40,397 nucleotides of DNA from an uncultured Bacteroidales bacterium (GTDB taxonomy: Bacteria > Bacteroidota > Bacteroidia > Bacteroidales > F082): NCBI GenBank assembly GCA_946408345.1, contig CAMJRR010000023.1, forward strand, positions 1-40,397, in the 5' to 3' direction. Each line of letters begins with the position of its first letter. Position 1 is the first letter of the stretch. Of the stretch, positions 32,101-39,949 are shown in pieces. The position numbers and the translations under genes are program-made. The notes beneath the pieces are model-generated. The model worked only from the letters and a program-made list of their open reading frames with translations. It ran no database searches and was not told where the DNA came from.

Positions 32101-33765
32101 ATCGGTCGTATCTTGGTTGGTCAGTACTATGACAATCCTTCTGGTGAAGACCCGAGCCCGCTCAACCCGGCCAACTGGCATGATTACGAGGATGTGGTGG
32201 CACCCAACAATGGTGTGATTACTTCTTCCATTGAATTCCAGAAGCCCGATTCAGTTTGGTTGGACGGTATCCGCGACGTGGATGTGCCTGGCCTCTCACT
32301 GAACTGGATCCGTTCTGGTACGTATGCTTCAATTGATACTCCTTCTGATAACGACTATAGCTGTAATGCAGCAACCTCCAGTACGCTTACCAATAAGCCT
32401 TGGGACCCGACGGAGAACTTCGAGAAGATTGCCAACCGCACTTTTGCTCCTGCTAACCTTACCTCACCTTCTAAGTTAGGTAACAACTTCAATCCTGGTC
32501 CTTTGTACTCTGCTGGTGCCCGTAGCAATGCGTTCGATAAGACCGCCAGTGTTGACATTGTGTTCACTGCCGACAAGAGCAAGTGGACCCGTTGCCCCGT
32601 CATCGAGATGTGCTTGGACAAGAAACTTTCTGAAGGTGGAGTCGATCGTTTCTTCTTGCGTCGTCACGCTTCTGTTGACAAGAATGGCGTCCCGTATAAC
32701 CACAACTGGGATGTCTGCAAGACAAACGAACTGGTTGTTGACAACAATCCTGCCGATCCGGATGCTGAAGGTTTTGCCTACGCTTCCACTCGTGAAGAAG
32801 ATGCTAACTTCATTTCACCTCAGGGTATGGGTTGGTTCCCCGGCTATGTCATCGATGTTGAGACCGGTATGCGTTTGAATGTGGCCTTCGGTGAAGACTC
32901 CTATCTCGAAGACATGGGTGGACGCGACATGATCTTCAATCCTGCCAAGTTGCAGAAGATTACCGTTGAAGACAATTCTGGTCTGGCCCAGGTTGCCGAT
33001 CCCGCTATCTACCGTGGCGCCGATGCCGATCCTGTCTTTGGTGGCAAGCACTTCCTCTATATCTGGCGTGCCGACTCAATCGTAATGCCTAACAACTCCG
33101 CTTGGAAGAATATGAAGAACTACGCTTATGACGGCGGTCAGCTGTTGTTCAACAGTTTGAACTTTATCCAGAATATGGGTAACGGTGCACCTGTGATGAA
33201 CACTTACTTCTACCAGCTGTTGATGTGGATTGGTATGCCAATGGGTATTGAAGGCATGAAGTGGCTGCCTGAAGGCAACGAATGCCGTATCCGTATCCGT
33301 TTGGCCAAACCTTATGGTCCTGGCTATGGTTACGAACTCCAGACCCCCAACGAGAACCTGATGATCAATAACCTCAATCCTAAGTACGCCTTCAGCATCG
33401 AAGGTTGGGATCCGGTGATGAACGATCCTACTAAGACAGAGAGCGACCTTGACCTCGTCACGGTGGTGCCTAATCCTTACTATGCCTACAACGCATACGA
33501 AGGCAATGCACTGACCAACAAGGTGAAGATCACCAACCTGCCCAACAAGTGTATCGTTTCCATCTATACTATAAGCGGTACCAGAGTGCGTCAGTTCCGT
33601 AAGGATAATGAAGAACCGAGTATCGAATGGGATCTCACGAACTTCGCCAATACGCCTGTGGCTTCTGGCTTCTACCTGATTCACATCAAGGATTTGACCA
33701 GTGGCAGCGAGCGTACCATCAAGTTCTTTGGTGCCATGCGTCAAGTTGACCTGAACACATTCTAA
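29188..33765 (+). CDS. 1525-residue surface protein with T9SS-type C-terminal domain
   Basis: Signal peptide 1-23 (cleavage after GKA). The mature protein is long and beta-rich with no catalytic motif that I recognise. YDANGDGEYDPKQGD (199-213) is a calcium-binding-loop-like segment, and several DxDGxxD-like turns occur. The last ~100 residues (VVPNPYYAYNAYEG ... IVSIYTISGTRVRQF ... ASGFYLIHIKD) form a T9SS sorting-domain relative that ends in an extra tail FFGAMRQVDLNTF, unlike ordinary type-A domains. It lies between a TonB-dependent receptor (37-base gap) and a PorV-like protein (35-base gap), so it is probably exported with their help and displayed in large amounts. It has the same strong codon bias. 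Confidence 0.85.
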   Translation: MKNIFRFLFAALLVIGAVIPGKAEMYKYEQDGGKGQRAQTAAGCTPSSSYDWLDINNVRTRINSGGDMWWDLPAGTGSKYYIPANGSATSLFAGSLWIAGVDVNNQLKCAALRFRQVGNDYYTGPLTVDGKASITPETCAKWDKIFKITRAEVDEFLSHVEDGSVQDGTAEIPSIIANWPATRADDDPEGIAYYLAPFYDANGDGEYDPKQGDYPYYDISNELCHTKIPTMEEEVYGTMHGSILADQVLKGDQTLWWIFNDKGAAHTESGGQAIGIEVRAQAFAFATNDEINNMTFYSYEIINRSTYTLTGTYFSPWTDVDLGYGWDDYVGCDVERGLGYGYNGSAVDGSGEPEAYGSQPPAIGIDFFQGPYMDADGLDNPKYTFMQVFDHLDPVTGDSIFVNDSSTAVQVVDESINGVNFGNGIVDDERFGMRRFVYHNNSSADNGDPSTAPQYYNYLRGIWKNGAKMRYGGNAYTGTDVVGPDCDFMFPGDSDPWNWGTNGTPPQGGFNANGKFWTEEQCGNAPNDRRFMQSAGPFTLEPGAVNYITFGVPWARATSGGAWASVELLRVVDDKCQALFDNCFKVIDGPNAPDLTIRELDQQLIVYLSNAPLSNNYKEGYIELDPEIPVGRVDTEVIKDSTEVITIDGDTVFTVTEHENKIETLYDRFYRFEGYKVYQLVNAEVGADELSNTDKARLVFQCDVRNNVTTLTNFEYDEALHANVPKQKVVGGDAGISHSFVLTQDQFAQGDNPNLVNHTTYYYMAVAYAYNNFLPYGQEDALSILGQKKPYLEGRKNIQVYSAVPHKTINGTLLRSKYGDSPAVTRLVGVGNGGNELELTQETVNEILSKPMASETNRFGSPDYPIAYHPSYEAGYSPIYVKIIDPLNVKSHRYELYFDDMVTQYTHNVTGNQEIVGDSAARLVNHWYLLDLDEPEVPGENPFRGDTTTIYDNEQMFIDRGISITLTQTYDIGRILVGQYYDNPSGEDPSPLNPANWHDYEDVVAPNNGVITSSIEFQKPDSVWLDGIRDVDVPGLSLNWIRSGTYASIDTPSDNDYSCNAATSSTLTNKPWDPTENFEKIANRTFAPANLTSPSKLGNNFNPGPLYSAGARSNAFDKTASVDIVFTADKSKWTRCPVIEMCLDKKLSEGGVDRFFLRRHASVDKNGVPYNHNWDVCKTNELVVDNNPADPDAEGFAYASTREEDANFISPQGMGWFPGYVIDVETGMRLNVAFGEDSYLEDMGGRDMIFNPAKLQKITVEDNSGLAQVADPAIYRGADADPVFGGKHFLYIWRADSIVMPNNSAWKNMKNYAYDGGQLLFNSLNFIQNMGNGAPVMNTYFYQLLMWIGMPMGIEGMKWLPEGNECRIRIRLAKPYGPGYGYELQTPNENLMINNLNPKYAFSIEGWDPVMNDPTKTESDLDLVTVVPNPYYAYNAYEGNALTNKVKITNLPNKCIVSIYTISGTRVRQFRKDNEEPSIEWDLTNFANTPVASGFYLIHIKDLTSGSERTIKFFGAMRQVDLNTF

Positions 33766-33800
33766 ACAATGTAATTGCTAACCGTAAATAATTTATCATC

Positions 33801-34901
33801 ATGAAGAAATCATTTAGATATATCGTCTTGAGCTTCGTAGTCCTTATGGGATTAAGTGCTCCTCAAGCATTTGCAGGTAATAAAGACCGTTCAGGCCAAG
33901 CTGGCGCTGGTGAGCTGTTGATTAACCCTTGGGCCGCTTCGTCGGGCTGGGGCAACGCTGGCATGTCGTTCGTTCATGGCGTCGAAGCCATCTATGGCAA
34001 CGTGGCAGGCATCAGCTCATGCCGTACCCTGGATGTTAACTTTAGCCACACCAGCTGGCTGGTTGGCGTAGGCAATGACACCCGTATTTCCTCGTTTGGC
34101 TTCTTGGCCCGTGTGGGTGAATCGAGTGTGTTGGGTCTCTCCTTCATGTCGTTCAGCATCGGTGAGATTCCGATTACCACAACTCAGAATCCTGACCCAG
34201 GTACTCTGGGTACCATCAAACCCAACCTGATGAACATCAACTTGTCGTTCGCCAAGGCTTTCTCCAACAGCATCAGCGGCGGCTTCAACTTGAAGATCAT
34301 CAGTGAGTCCATTAAGGACATGGGTGGTGTTGGTGTAGCTATCGATGCTGGTATCCAGTATGTCACTGGTCCTTTCGACAATGTTCACTTCGGCATCACG
34401 CTGAAGAACATTGGACCCACCATGAAGTTCTCGGGTGACGGTCTGTCGCTGAGAGTGTTCATGGATAACACCAGCAACCAACAGTTCACCATGGTGCAGC
34501 GCGTCGACGACTTCGAATTGCCCACCCAGTTGAGCATCGCAGCCGCTTACGACTTCCTGTTTGCTGAAACCAACAGACTCACCATTGCAGGTAACTTCTG
34601 CTCCAACTCATTTACCAACGACCAACTGACTGGTGGTTTGGAATATGCTTGGAAAGAAATGTTCATGATTCGTGCCGGTTATACTTGGGAAAAAGGTATC
34701 TGGTCGAAGCAGGGCTTCAAAGAAGGTATCCTGTATGATGATAACTGCATGAACATCAACAGAGGCTTGAGCGCTGGTGTCTCCATCCAGGTGCCGCTGT
34801 CGAAGAAGGAAGATGCCATGAAATTTGCTGTGGATTATTCCTACAGAGACACCTACACCTTCGGTGGCACACACAGTGTCGGCGCAAGAATTATTTTCTA
34901 A
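33801..34901 (+). CDS. PorV/PorQ-family outer-membrane protein
   Basis: 366 residues. A signal peptide (1-25, cleavage after AFA) is followed by a 14-stranded FadL-like barrel pattern. The family segment AGELLINPWAASSGWGNAGMSFVHGVEAIYGNVAGIS gives the N-terminal hatch, followed by VNFSHTSWLVGV. The protein ends GAKIIF-like with VGARIIF. PorV acts as the T9SS shuttle that takes cargo from the translocon to the attachment complex; PorQ and others are paralogues. Being third in the module suggests a dedicated shuttle for the giant protein. Whether it is the general PorV of this genome cannot be told from the window. Confidence 0.87.
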   Translation: MKKSFRYIVLSFVVLMGLSAPQAFAGNKDRSGQAGAGELLINPWAASSGWGNAGMSFVHGVEAIYGNVAGISSCRTLDVNFSHTSWLVGVGNDTRISSFGFLARVGESSVLGLSFMSFSIGEIPITTTQNPDPGTLGTIKPNLMNINLSFAKAFSNSISGGFNLKIISESIKDMGGVGVAIDAGIQYVTGPFDNVHFGITLKNIGPTMKFSGDGLSLRVFMDNTSNQQFTMVQRVDDFELPTQLSIAAAYDFLFAETNRLTIAGNFCSNSFTNDQLTGGLEYAWKEMFMIRAGYTWEKGIWSKQGFKEGILYDDNCMNINRGLSAGVSIQVPLSKKEDAMKFAVDYSYRDTYTFGGTHSVGARIIF

Positions 34902-34928
34902 AACTGATACCAGTTCAGAAATAATTTG

Positions 34929-34936
34929 TATTTTTG
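34929..34936 (+). promoter_or_regulatory. -7 element upstream of the 34955-34986 hairpin
   Basis: TATTTTTG is a full TAnnTTTG match. Transcription would start near 34942 and meet a strong terminator about 13 bases later, before greA. Confidence 0.5.
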
Positions 34937-34954
34937 CACTCGCAAACCAAAAGA

Positions 34955-34986
34955 AGACCCTTATTTCGGTAAGGGTCTCTTTTTTG
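34955..34986 (+). terminator. Terminator of the receptor/T9SS module, upstream of greA
   Basis: The perfect 9-bp stem AGACCCTTA/TAAGGGTCT with loop TTTCGG is followed by CTTTTTT. It ends transcription from the PorV-like gene and may act as an attenuator for greA. Confidence 0.88.
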
Positions 34987-35020
34987 CAACTTGTAACGAA
35001 TCAAATATTACATACTCAAC

Positions 35021-35494
35021 ATGTCAGAAATCAAATACTTTACCCCAGAAGGGTTACAAAAACTAAAGGACGAACTCGATGACCTGATTCTCCGTGAACG
35101 TCCGCGCATTGTGCAGGCCATTCAGGAAGCACGAGACAAAGGCGACTTGTCAGAAAACGCCGAATACGACGCCGCCAAAGAAGCCCAAGGCCTTCTTGAG
35201 GCCAAGATAGCCGAGTTGCAGGACCTGATTTTCAACGCCCGCATCCTCGATGAATCGAAGATGGACAACTCAAAGGTGCTGCTCTATTCGACCGTGAAAA
35301 TCAAAAACGTCAAGTCGGGCATGATGATGACCTATGCCATTGTTCCTGAGAAGGAAGCCAACTTTAAGGAAGGCAAGCTCTCCATCAACTCGCCCATTGG
35401 TCAAGGCTTGTTGGGCAAGCAAGTGGGTGAGATTGCAGAGATTCAGGTGCCTGCCGGTAAAGTTCAATTTGAAATCATGGAAATCACTCGTTAA
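35021..35494 (+). CDS. greA: Transcription elongation factor GreA
   Basis: 157 residues, the typical length. The N-terminal coiled coil (1-75) contains YFTPEGLQKLKDELDDL and the acidic tip region ARDKGDLSENAEYDAAKEAQ, whose Asp/Glu pair at D-L-S-E-N-A-E-Y activates the RNA polymerase cleavage site. The C-terminal FKBP-like domain has INSPIGQGLLGKQVGEI. It rescues backtracked RNA polymerase by stimulating transcript cleavage. It is followed after 11 bases by the HIT-family gene, a common Bacteroidales pairing. Confidence 0.97.
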   Translation: MSEIKYFTPEGLQKLKDELDDLILRERPRIVQAIQEARDKGDLSENAEYDAAKEAQGLLEAKIAELQDLIFNARILDESKMDNSKVLLYSTVKIKNVKSGMMMTYAIVPEKEANFKEGKLSINSPIGQGLLGKQVGEIAEIQVPAGKVQFEIMEITR

Positions 35495-35505
35495 AACTGA
35501 GGACT

Positions 35506-35898
35506 ATGGCTACCATTTTTTCTAGAATCGTAAAAGGTGAAATACCTTGCTATAAGATTGCTGAAAACGAGCAATTCTTTGCCTTCATGGACATCAATCC
35601 CGTGGCGGTGGGTCATACTTTAGTGATTCCCAAGCGAGAGGATGACTACATTTTCAACCTCGAAGACGACGAAATCGGTGCCATGATGGTTTTCGCCAAG
35701 AAAGTGGCCAAAGCCATTGAGAAAGCCGTCCCTTGCAAGCGCATCGGTGTGGCCGTCATCGGCTTGGAAGTGCCCCACGCCCATATCCATCTCATTCCTA
35801 TCTCTCAAGAGGGCGACATGGACTTCAAGAAGGAACATGTGCACATGAGCGAGGAAGAGTTCCGTGAGGTGCAGAAGCGTATTGTGGATAACCTGTAA
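35506..35898 (+). CDS. HIT-family nucleotide hydrolase/transferase
   Basis: 130 residues. The N-terminus FSRIVKGEIPCYKIAENEQFFAFMDINPVAVGHTLVIPKRE is the standard Hint/HIT start. The catalytic triad is PHAHIHLIPI (HxHxHxx). The proteins bind and split AMP derivatives such as adenosine 5'-phosphoramidate or diadenosine polyphosphates; the physiological substrate in bacteria is not settled. The gene is cotranscribed with greA (11-base gap) and ends at a terminator hairpin 23 bases after the stop. Confidence 0.95.
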   Translation: MATIFSRIVKGEIPCYKIAENEQFFAFMDINPVAVGHTLVIPKREDDYIFNLEDDEIGAMMVFAKKVAKAIEKAVPCKRIGVAVIGLEVPHAHIHLIPISQEGDMDFKKEHVHMSEEEFREVQKRIVDNL

Positions 35899-35920
35899 TG
35901 GTTGTCAACAAAGCGGAATT

Positions 35921-35955
35921 GTAGAGACGGTGTGCGCATCGTCTCTACTTTTTTT
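35921..35955 (+). terminator. Terminator of the greA-HIT unit
   Basis: The perfect 9-bp stem GTAGAGACG/CGTCTCTAC with a 10-base loop is followed by TTTTTTT. Its T-run adjoins the -7 element of the next gene. Confidence 0.88.
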
Positions 35956-35957
35956 AT

Positions 35958-35965
35958 TACCTTTG
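35958..35965 (+). promoter_or_regulatory. -7 element of the T9SS plug gene
   Basis: TACCTTTG is a full TAnnTTTG match 17 bases before the ATG. The preceding terminator hairpin and T-run occupy the -33 region. Confidence 0.6.
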
Positions 35966-35982
35966 CGCCAAATAATAACCCA

Positions 35983-37254
35983 ATGAAAAGAATTATCTTA
36001 TTCGCATTGCTGCTTTGTGTGGTTACGGCCCTTTCTGCCCAAGATTTTGACTTGATTTGTGGCAATCTCAACTACAAGCCAGAGGTTCAGACCGTGTTGC
36101 TCTATGCCGACGATAACCAACTGAACGATCCTATCATTCCGCTGGAAGACATGATGGGACGTCTTACCCTTTCGTTCGATGTTATCGATGGGGAGGGCGA
36201 AGTGCTTAACTACACCTTCATCCATTGCACTCACGACTGGCAGCCTACTGACATCCAGCGAATACAATATGCATCGGGTTTCGAATCCGACCGTTTGGAT
36301 GATTATGCCTTCTCGCGCAACACTCTGATAGAGTATGTCAACTATCAGCTCAAATTCCCGAAAGAGGAGATGATGCCGCTCATTTCAGGCAACTATCTGC
36401 TTATCGTTTATGGAGACGATTTGGGTGATCTTTATTTTACTCGTCGTTTCATGGTGGTTGACGAGAAAGCTCATGTGGGTGCCACGGTGCCGCGTTATCC
36501 CGATGATTTGACCCTTACCGACACACACCAACAACTCAATGTGAAGGTGAATATGACAAATTATCTGACGGGAAACACGCAGCAGTTCAGCTCTTTGACC
36601 ATTCGGCAGAACGGCCGCTGGGATAATGCTGCTGAAGGCATAAAGCCCATCTACGTTTATCCTGACTATATCTCGTTCGAACATCATCCACAAACTGTCT
36701 TTGAAGCTACCAATCAATATAGGAGATTCAACACAAGCAATTTCTATTTCCAGTCGGAAAACTTAGCTCATATCCGTCAGACCGATGAATCTTTTGAGAT
36801 TGACATTGCCACTTGTGAATCACGTGCCAGAATGGCCTATACTTCGTACGAGGATATCCATGGTGAGAAATTCGTCTATGTGGAGGACGAAAACATGGAC
36901 AATGCCACAGAAGCCGACTATTGCCGTGTCAATTTCTTCTACAAGAGTGAGGCTCCATTAACTCATGAGGACCTGTACATCATGGGCGCACTCAATGACT
37001 GGTGCTTCAACGAGAGCAATAAGATGACTTATGACTATCGTTTGCGAGGCTACACATGCTCGATGGTGCTTAAGCAAGGTTATTACAACTTTATGTTCGT
37101 CACCCTCGACCGCCAAACCCACGAAATCAAGACAGACATGACCGCAGGCAACCATTGGGAGACCAACAACGTCTACAAGCTGTATTTCTATTTCTACAAC
37201 ACGCTCAAGGGCTATGATGAACTGATAGGCTACTCAGTAGTCAACTCGCATTAG
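35983..37254 (+). CDS. Type IX secretion system plug protein (DUF5103)
   Basis: 423 residues from MKRIILFALLLC, with signal peptide 1-19 (ALSA-Q). The longer frame from 35902 covers the terminator and promoter and was rejected. The N-terminal Ig-like domain has FDVIDGEGEVLNYTFIHCTHDWQPTDIQ, then the family segment DYAFSRNTLIEYVNYQLKFP. A second beta domain from about 320 ends with AGNHWETNNVYKLYFYFYN. DUF5103 proteins plug the periplasmic side of the SprA/Sov translocon after cargo has left. Its presence supports a functional T9SS for the several cargos in this window. Confidence 0.9.
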   Translation: MKRIILFALLLCVVTALSAQDFDLICGNLNYKPEVQTVLLYADDNQLNDPIIPLEDMMGRLTLSFDVIDGEGEVLNYTFIHCTHDWQPTDIQRIQYASGFESDRLDDYAFSRNTLIEYVNYQLKFPKEEMMPLISGNYLLIVYGDDLGDLYFTRRFMVVDEKAHVGATVPRYPDDLTLTDTHQQLNVKVNMTNYLTGNTQQFSSLTIRQNGRWDNAAEGIKPIYVYPDYISFEHHPQTVFEATNQYRRFNTSNFYFQSENLAHIRQTDESFEIDIATCESRARMAYTSYEDIHGEKFVYVEDENMDNATEADYCRVNFFYKSEAPLTHEDLYIMGALNDWCFNESNKMTYDYRLRGYTCSMVLKQGYYNFMFVTLDRQTHEIKTDMTAGNHWETNNVYKLYFYFYNTLKGYDELIGYSVVNSH

Positions 37255-37256
37255 TC

Positions 37257-37327
37257 TTATCGTCGCTTCGCGTCATTGACTCCGTCGAATCGATGATTTG
37301 CGAGGTACGAAGCAATCCAGAAAATCA
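37257..37327. repeat. Degenerate dispersed repeat upstream of priA
   Basis: CGTCATTG and TTGCGAGGTACGAAGCAATC (37272-37279 and 37298-37317) are the two parts of a widespread bacterial intergenic repeat, here split by about 18 extra bases. In frame the second part encodes RGTKQS, which falsely extends the priA reading frame. Confidence 0.6.
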
Positions 37328-39820
37328 GTGAACGAATCTTTATCCGATAGAATCACTCTCTTTGCCGAGGTGCTATTGCCCATTCCTGTGCCGAGCACCT
37401 TTACCTATCGCGTGCCATTCGCGCTGAACGACACAGTGCGCGTAGGGCAAAGAGCCGTGGTGCAGTTCGGCAAGACCAAAATCATGTCGGGGCTGATTGT
37501 AGGGTTGACAGAACAAGTGCCTACGGTGGAAGTGAAATTCCTCATGGATTTGCTCGACGACCAGCCTTTGGTCAACGAAAAGCAGCTGAAGTTTTGGGAT
37601 TGGGTGAAGAACTATTACATGTGTCATCTTGGCGAGGTCATGCAAGCTGCGCTGCCTTCTGCGCTAAAACTGAGTAGCGAAACCACCGTTGCCCTTTCGC
37701 CTGATTATGTCCTCGACTCTGTGGCTTTGAATGATTTCGAGTACCTTATCGTCGAAGCGCTACAAATCAAACCAAAAATCGCCATCAGTGAGGTGAGCAA
37801 AATCATCGGTTATAAGAAAGTGATGCCGCTTGTTCATAGCATGATGGAGAAAGGCATCCTGGTGATGGAGGAGGAGCTGAATGAGAAATACAAGGCCAAA
37901 TACGAGCGTTTTGTGAGGCTTGCGGCGGATTATCGCGACGAGGCCAAACTCCATGAGCTGATGGACACGCTGACAAAAAGAGCCTATAAGCAATTGGAGG
38001 TGCTCCTTGCCTTTATTACTCTCGGGGGCGATGCTGACAATGACATCTTGGCCAAGACGCTTTTGGATAGGGCAAATGCCGCTTCATCCATTTTGAAAGC
38101 CATGGCTGACAAGGGCATCTTCGAAGTCTATGAGCGAAAGGTCAGTCGGCTGAAGGAATTCAAGGTGCAGACCGATGTGGACAGCATCCAGCTTACAGAA
38201 GCCCAACAGAAGGCCTACAATGGCATTAAGTCGGGTTTTGAAATGAAGAAGCCGGTGTTGCTCCATGGTGTGACTTCAAGCGGTAAGACAGAAATCTACA
38301 TCAAACTCATTAAGGAGGCCATCGATCAAGGGAAGCAAGTGTTGTATCTCTTGCCTGAGATAGCGCTTACTGCCCAAATCATCAATCGCTTGAAAGAGTA
38401 TTTTGGCGACAGATTAGGCGTGTATCATTCGCGTTATGGCACCAACGAAAGGGTAGAGGTGTGGGAACAGGTGCGCGACTTTGGCCGGACGCAATCGCCT
38501 AAGCATCAGATTATCATTGGTTCACGATCGGCTATTTTCTTGCCTTATTCTGACATCGGACTCATCATCGTCGACGAGGAACATGACAGCAGTTTCAAGC
38601 AAGTCGACCCTGCACCGCGTTACAATGCCCGCGATGCCGCCATCGTGCTGGCCGCCATGCACAAGGCCAACGTCCTCTTGGGCTCGGCCACGCCTTCGTA
38701 TGAGAGCTATTACAACGCCTTGAACGGCCGTTTCCATCTGGTGGAAATTACCGAGCGTTATGGCGGCGTTCAGATGCCCGAGATCATCCTCAGCGACATG
38801 CGCGTGGAGCGTCGGCGCAAGACCATGAAGGCCGACTTCGGTAGCACCCTTTTGGATGCCATGAAAGAGACCTTGGACGAGCACAACCAGACCATCTTGT
38901 TCCAAAACCGTCGTGGCTTCTCGCTGCGCTTGGAGTGCGAGGACTGCCATCATGTGCCGCAGTGCATCAACTGCGACGTGAGCCTCATCTACCACAAGAG
39001 CCAAAACGTGCTGCGCTGCCACTATTGTGGCTACATGGCCAGCGTGCCGAGCGAGTGTCCCGTTTGTCACAGCACCAATATCCGAATGTATGGTTTTGGC
39101 ACTGAGAAGATTGAGGAGGACTTGAGTCTTGTTATGCCCGAAGCCAAAGTGGCCCGCCTCGACCTCGATACCACCCGTTCAAAAAACGATTATCAAAGCA
39201 TTTTGGAGGCTTTCCAGGACCATGAAACCAACATCCTCGTGGGCACCCAGATGGTCACCAAGGGCTTGGATTTCGACTCGGTGAAAGTGGTGGGCATCCT
39301 CAACGCCGACAACATGCTTTCTTTCCCCGACTTCCGTGCCCATGAGCGCAGTTTTCAGCTGATGGCTCAAGTGGCGGGTAGGGCAGGCCGTAAAGGCAAA
39401 CAGGGCAAGGTCATTATCCAGACCTACGAGCCGGCGCATCCCGTGTTGCAAGACGTGTTGCGCAACGACTTCCGTGGGCTTTATGAGAAGCAGATGGTCA
39501 TCCGTAGGCAGTTTGGCTATCCGCCTTTTTATCGGCTCATCCTTATCCGCTTGAAGCATAAGGATTACCAAAAACTCAATCCCGCTGCGGCTGAGTTAGC
39601 CATGATGCTTCGACCCATCTTCAAGCAGGATTTGCTCGGACCTGAGTACCCTGTCGTTTCAAGGGTCAAGAATCTGTATATCAAGCAAATGATGGTGAAG
39701 TTTCGTAGGGATTTCAATACGCAGAAAGTAAAGGAGTTGATCGCCCAACAGATTCATTTGTTCCAACAGAATTCCGAGTATAAGGCAGTGCAGGTTCAGG
39801 TGGATGTGGATCCGATGTAG
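37328..39820 (+). CDS. priA: Primosomal protein N' (PriA), replication-restart helicase
   Basis: 830 residues from GTG at 37328 (VNESLSDRITLFAEVLLPIPV); a TTG at 37298 would start inside a repeat. The N-terminal 3'-DNA-binding domain has FTYRVPFALNDTVRVGQRAVVQFG. The superfamily 2 helicase core has Walker A HGVTSSGKTE (near 38264-38293), DEEH (near 38572-38583) and GSATPS. Eight zinc-ligand Cys lie between 38934 and 39065 (CEDC, CINC, CHYC, CPVC). GTQMVTKGLDFDSV and QVAGRAGRKGKQG complete the helicase. PriA recognises abandoned forks and reloads the replicative helicase. There is no clear TAnnTTTG promoter nearby, so it may be transcribed with the plug gene. Confidence 0.96.
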   Translation: MNESLSDRITLFAEVLLPIPVPSTFTYRVPFALNDTVRVGQRAVVQFGKTKIMSGLIVGLTEQVPTVEVKFLMDLLDDQPLVNEKQLKFWDWVKNYYMCHLGEVMQAALPSALKLSSETTVALSPDYVLDSVALNDFEYLIVEALQIKPKIAISEVSKIIGYKKVMPLVHSMMEKGILVMEEELNEKYKAKYERFVRLAADYRDEAKLHELMDTLTKRAYKQLEVLLAFITLGGDADNDILAKTLLDRANAASSILKAMADKGIFEVYERKVSRLKEFKVQTDVDSIQLTEAQQKAYNGIKSGFEMKKPVLLHGVTSSGKTEIYIKLIKEAIDQGKQVLYLLPEIALTAQIINRLKEYFGDRLGVYHSRYGTNERVEVWEQVRDFGRTQSPKHQIIIGSRSAIFLPYSDIGLIIVDEEHDSSFKQVDPAPRYNARDAAIVLAAMHKANVLLGSATPSYESYYNALNGRFHLVEITERYGGVQMPEIILSDMRVERRRKTMKADFGSTLLDAMKETLDEHNQTILFQNRRGFSLRLECEDCHHVPQCINCDVSLIYHKSQNVLRCHYCGYMASVPSECPVCHSTNIRMYGFGTEKIEEDLSLVMPEAKVARLDLDTTRSKNDYQSILEAFQDHETNILVGTQMVTKGLDFDSVKVVGILNADNMLSFPDFRAHERSFQLMAQVAGRAGRKGKQGKVIIQTYEPAHPVLQDVLRNDFRGLYEKQMVIRRQFGYPPFYRLILIRLKHKDYQKLNPAAAELAMMLRPIFKQDLLGPEYPVVSRVKNLYIKQMMVKFRRDFNTQKVKELIAQQIHLFQQNSEYKAVQVQVDVDPM

Positions 39821-39827
39821 GGTGGGT

Positions 39828-39852
39828 GTAGGACTGTCACCCTGTGGTAGCT
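39828..39852. repeat. Single arm related to the repeat at 639-732
   Basis: GTAGGACTGTCACCCTGTGG, then TAGC, matches the arms at 639-732 (GTAGGGCTGTCACACCGTGG) with three differences in the first 20 bases. It is an isolated, probably decayed copy in the priA-receptor gap. The rest of 39853-39908 is AT-rich with no other feature seen. Confidence 0.5.
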
Positions 39853-39908
39853 GATTACAGTTCACAATTTTATCCAACAAATCCAACCCGAGATTGCATA
39901 AAATAGTC

Positions 39909-39916
39909 TATTTTTG
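39909..39916 (+). promoter_or_regulatory. -7 element of the 3'-terminal receptor gene
   Basis: TATTTTTG is a full TAnnTTTG match 33 bases before the ATG. Confidence 0.6.
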
Positions 39917-39949
39917 CATTTTCTAAAAACGAGCAAACAAATCCCTTTC

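Noticed and set aside
25371..34901. SusC/SusD polysaccharide utilisation locus
   Set aside because: No SusD-like lipoprotein or glycosidase is adjacent; the neighbours are T9SS-type and PorV-like proteins. The fucosidase is 16 kb away on the other strand.
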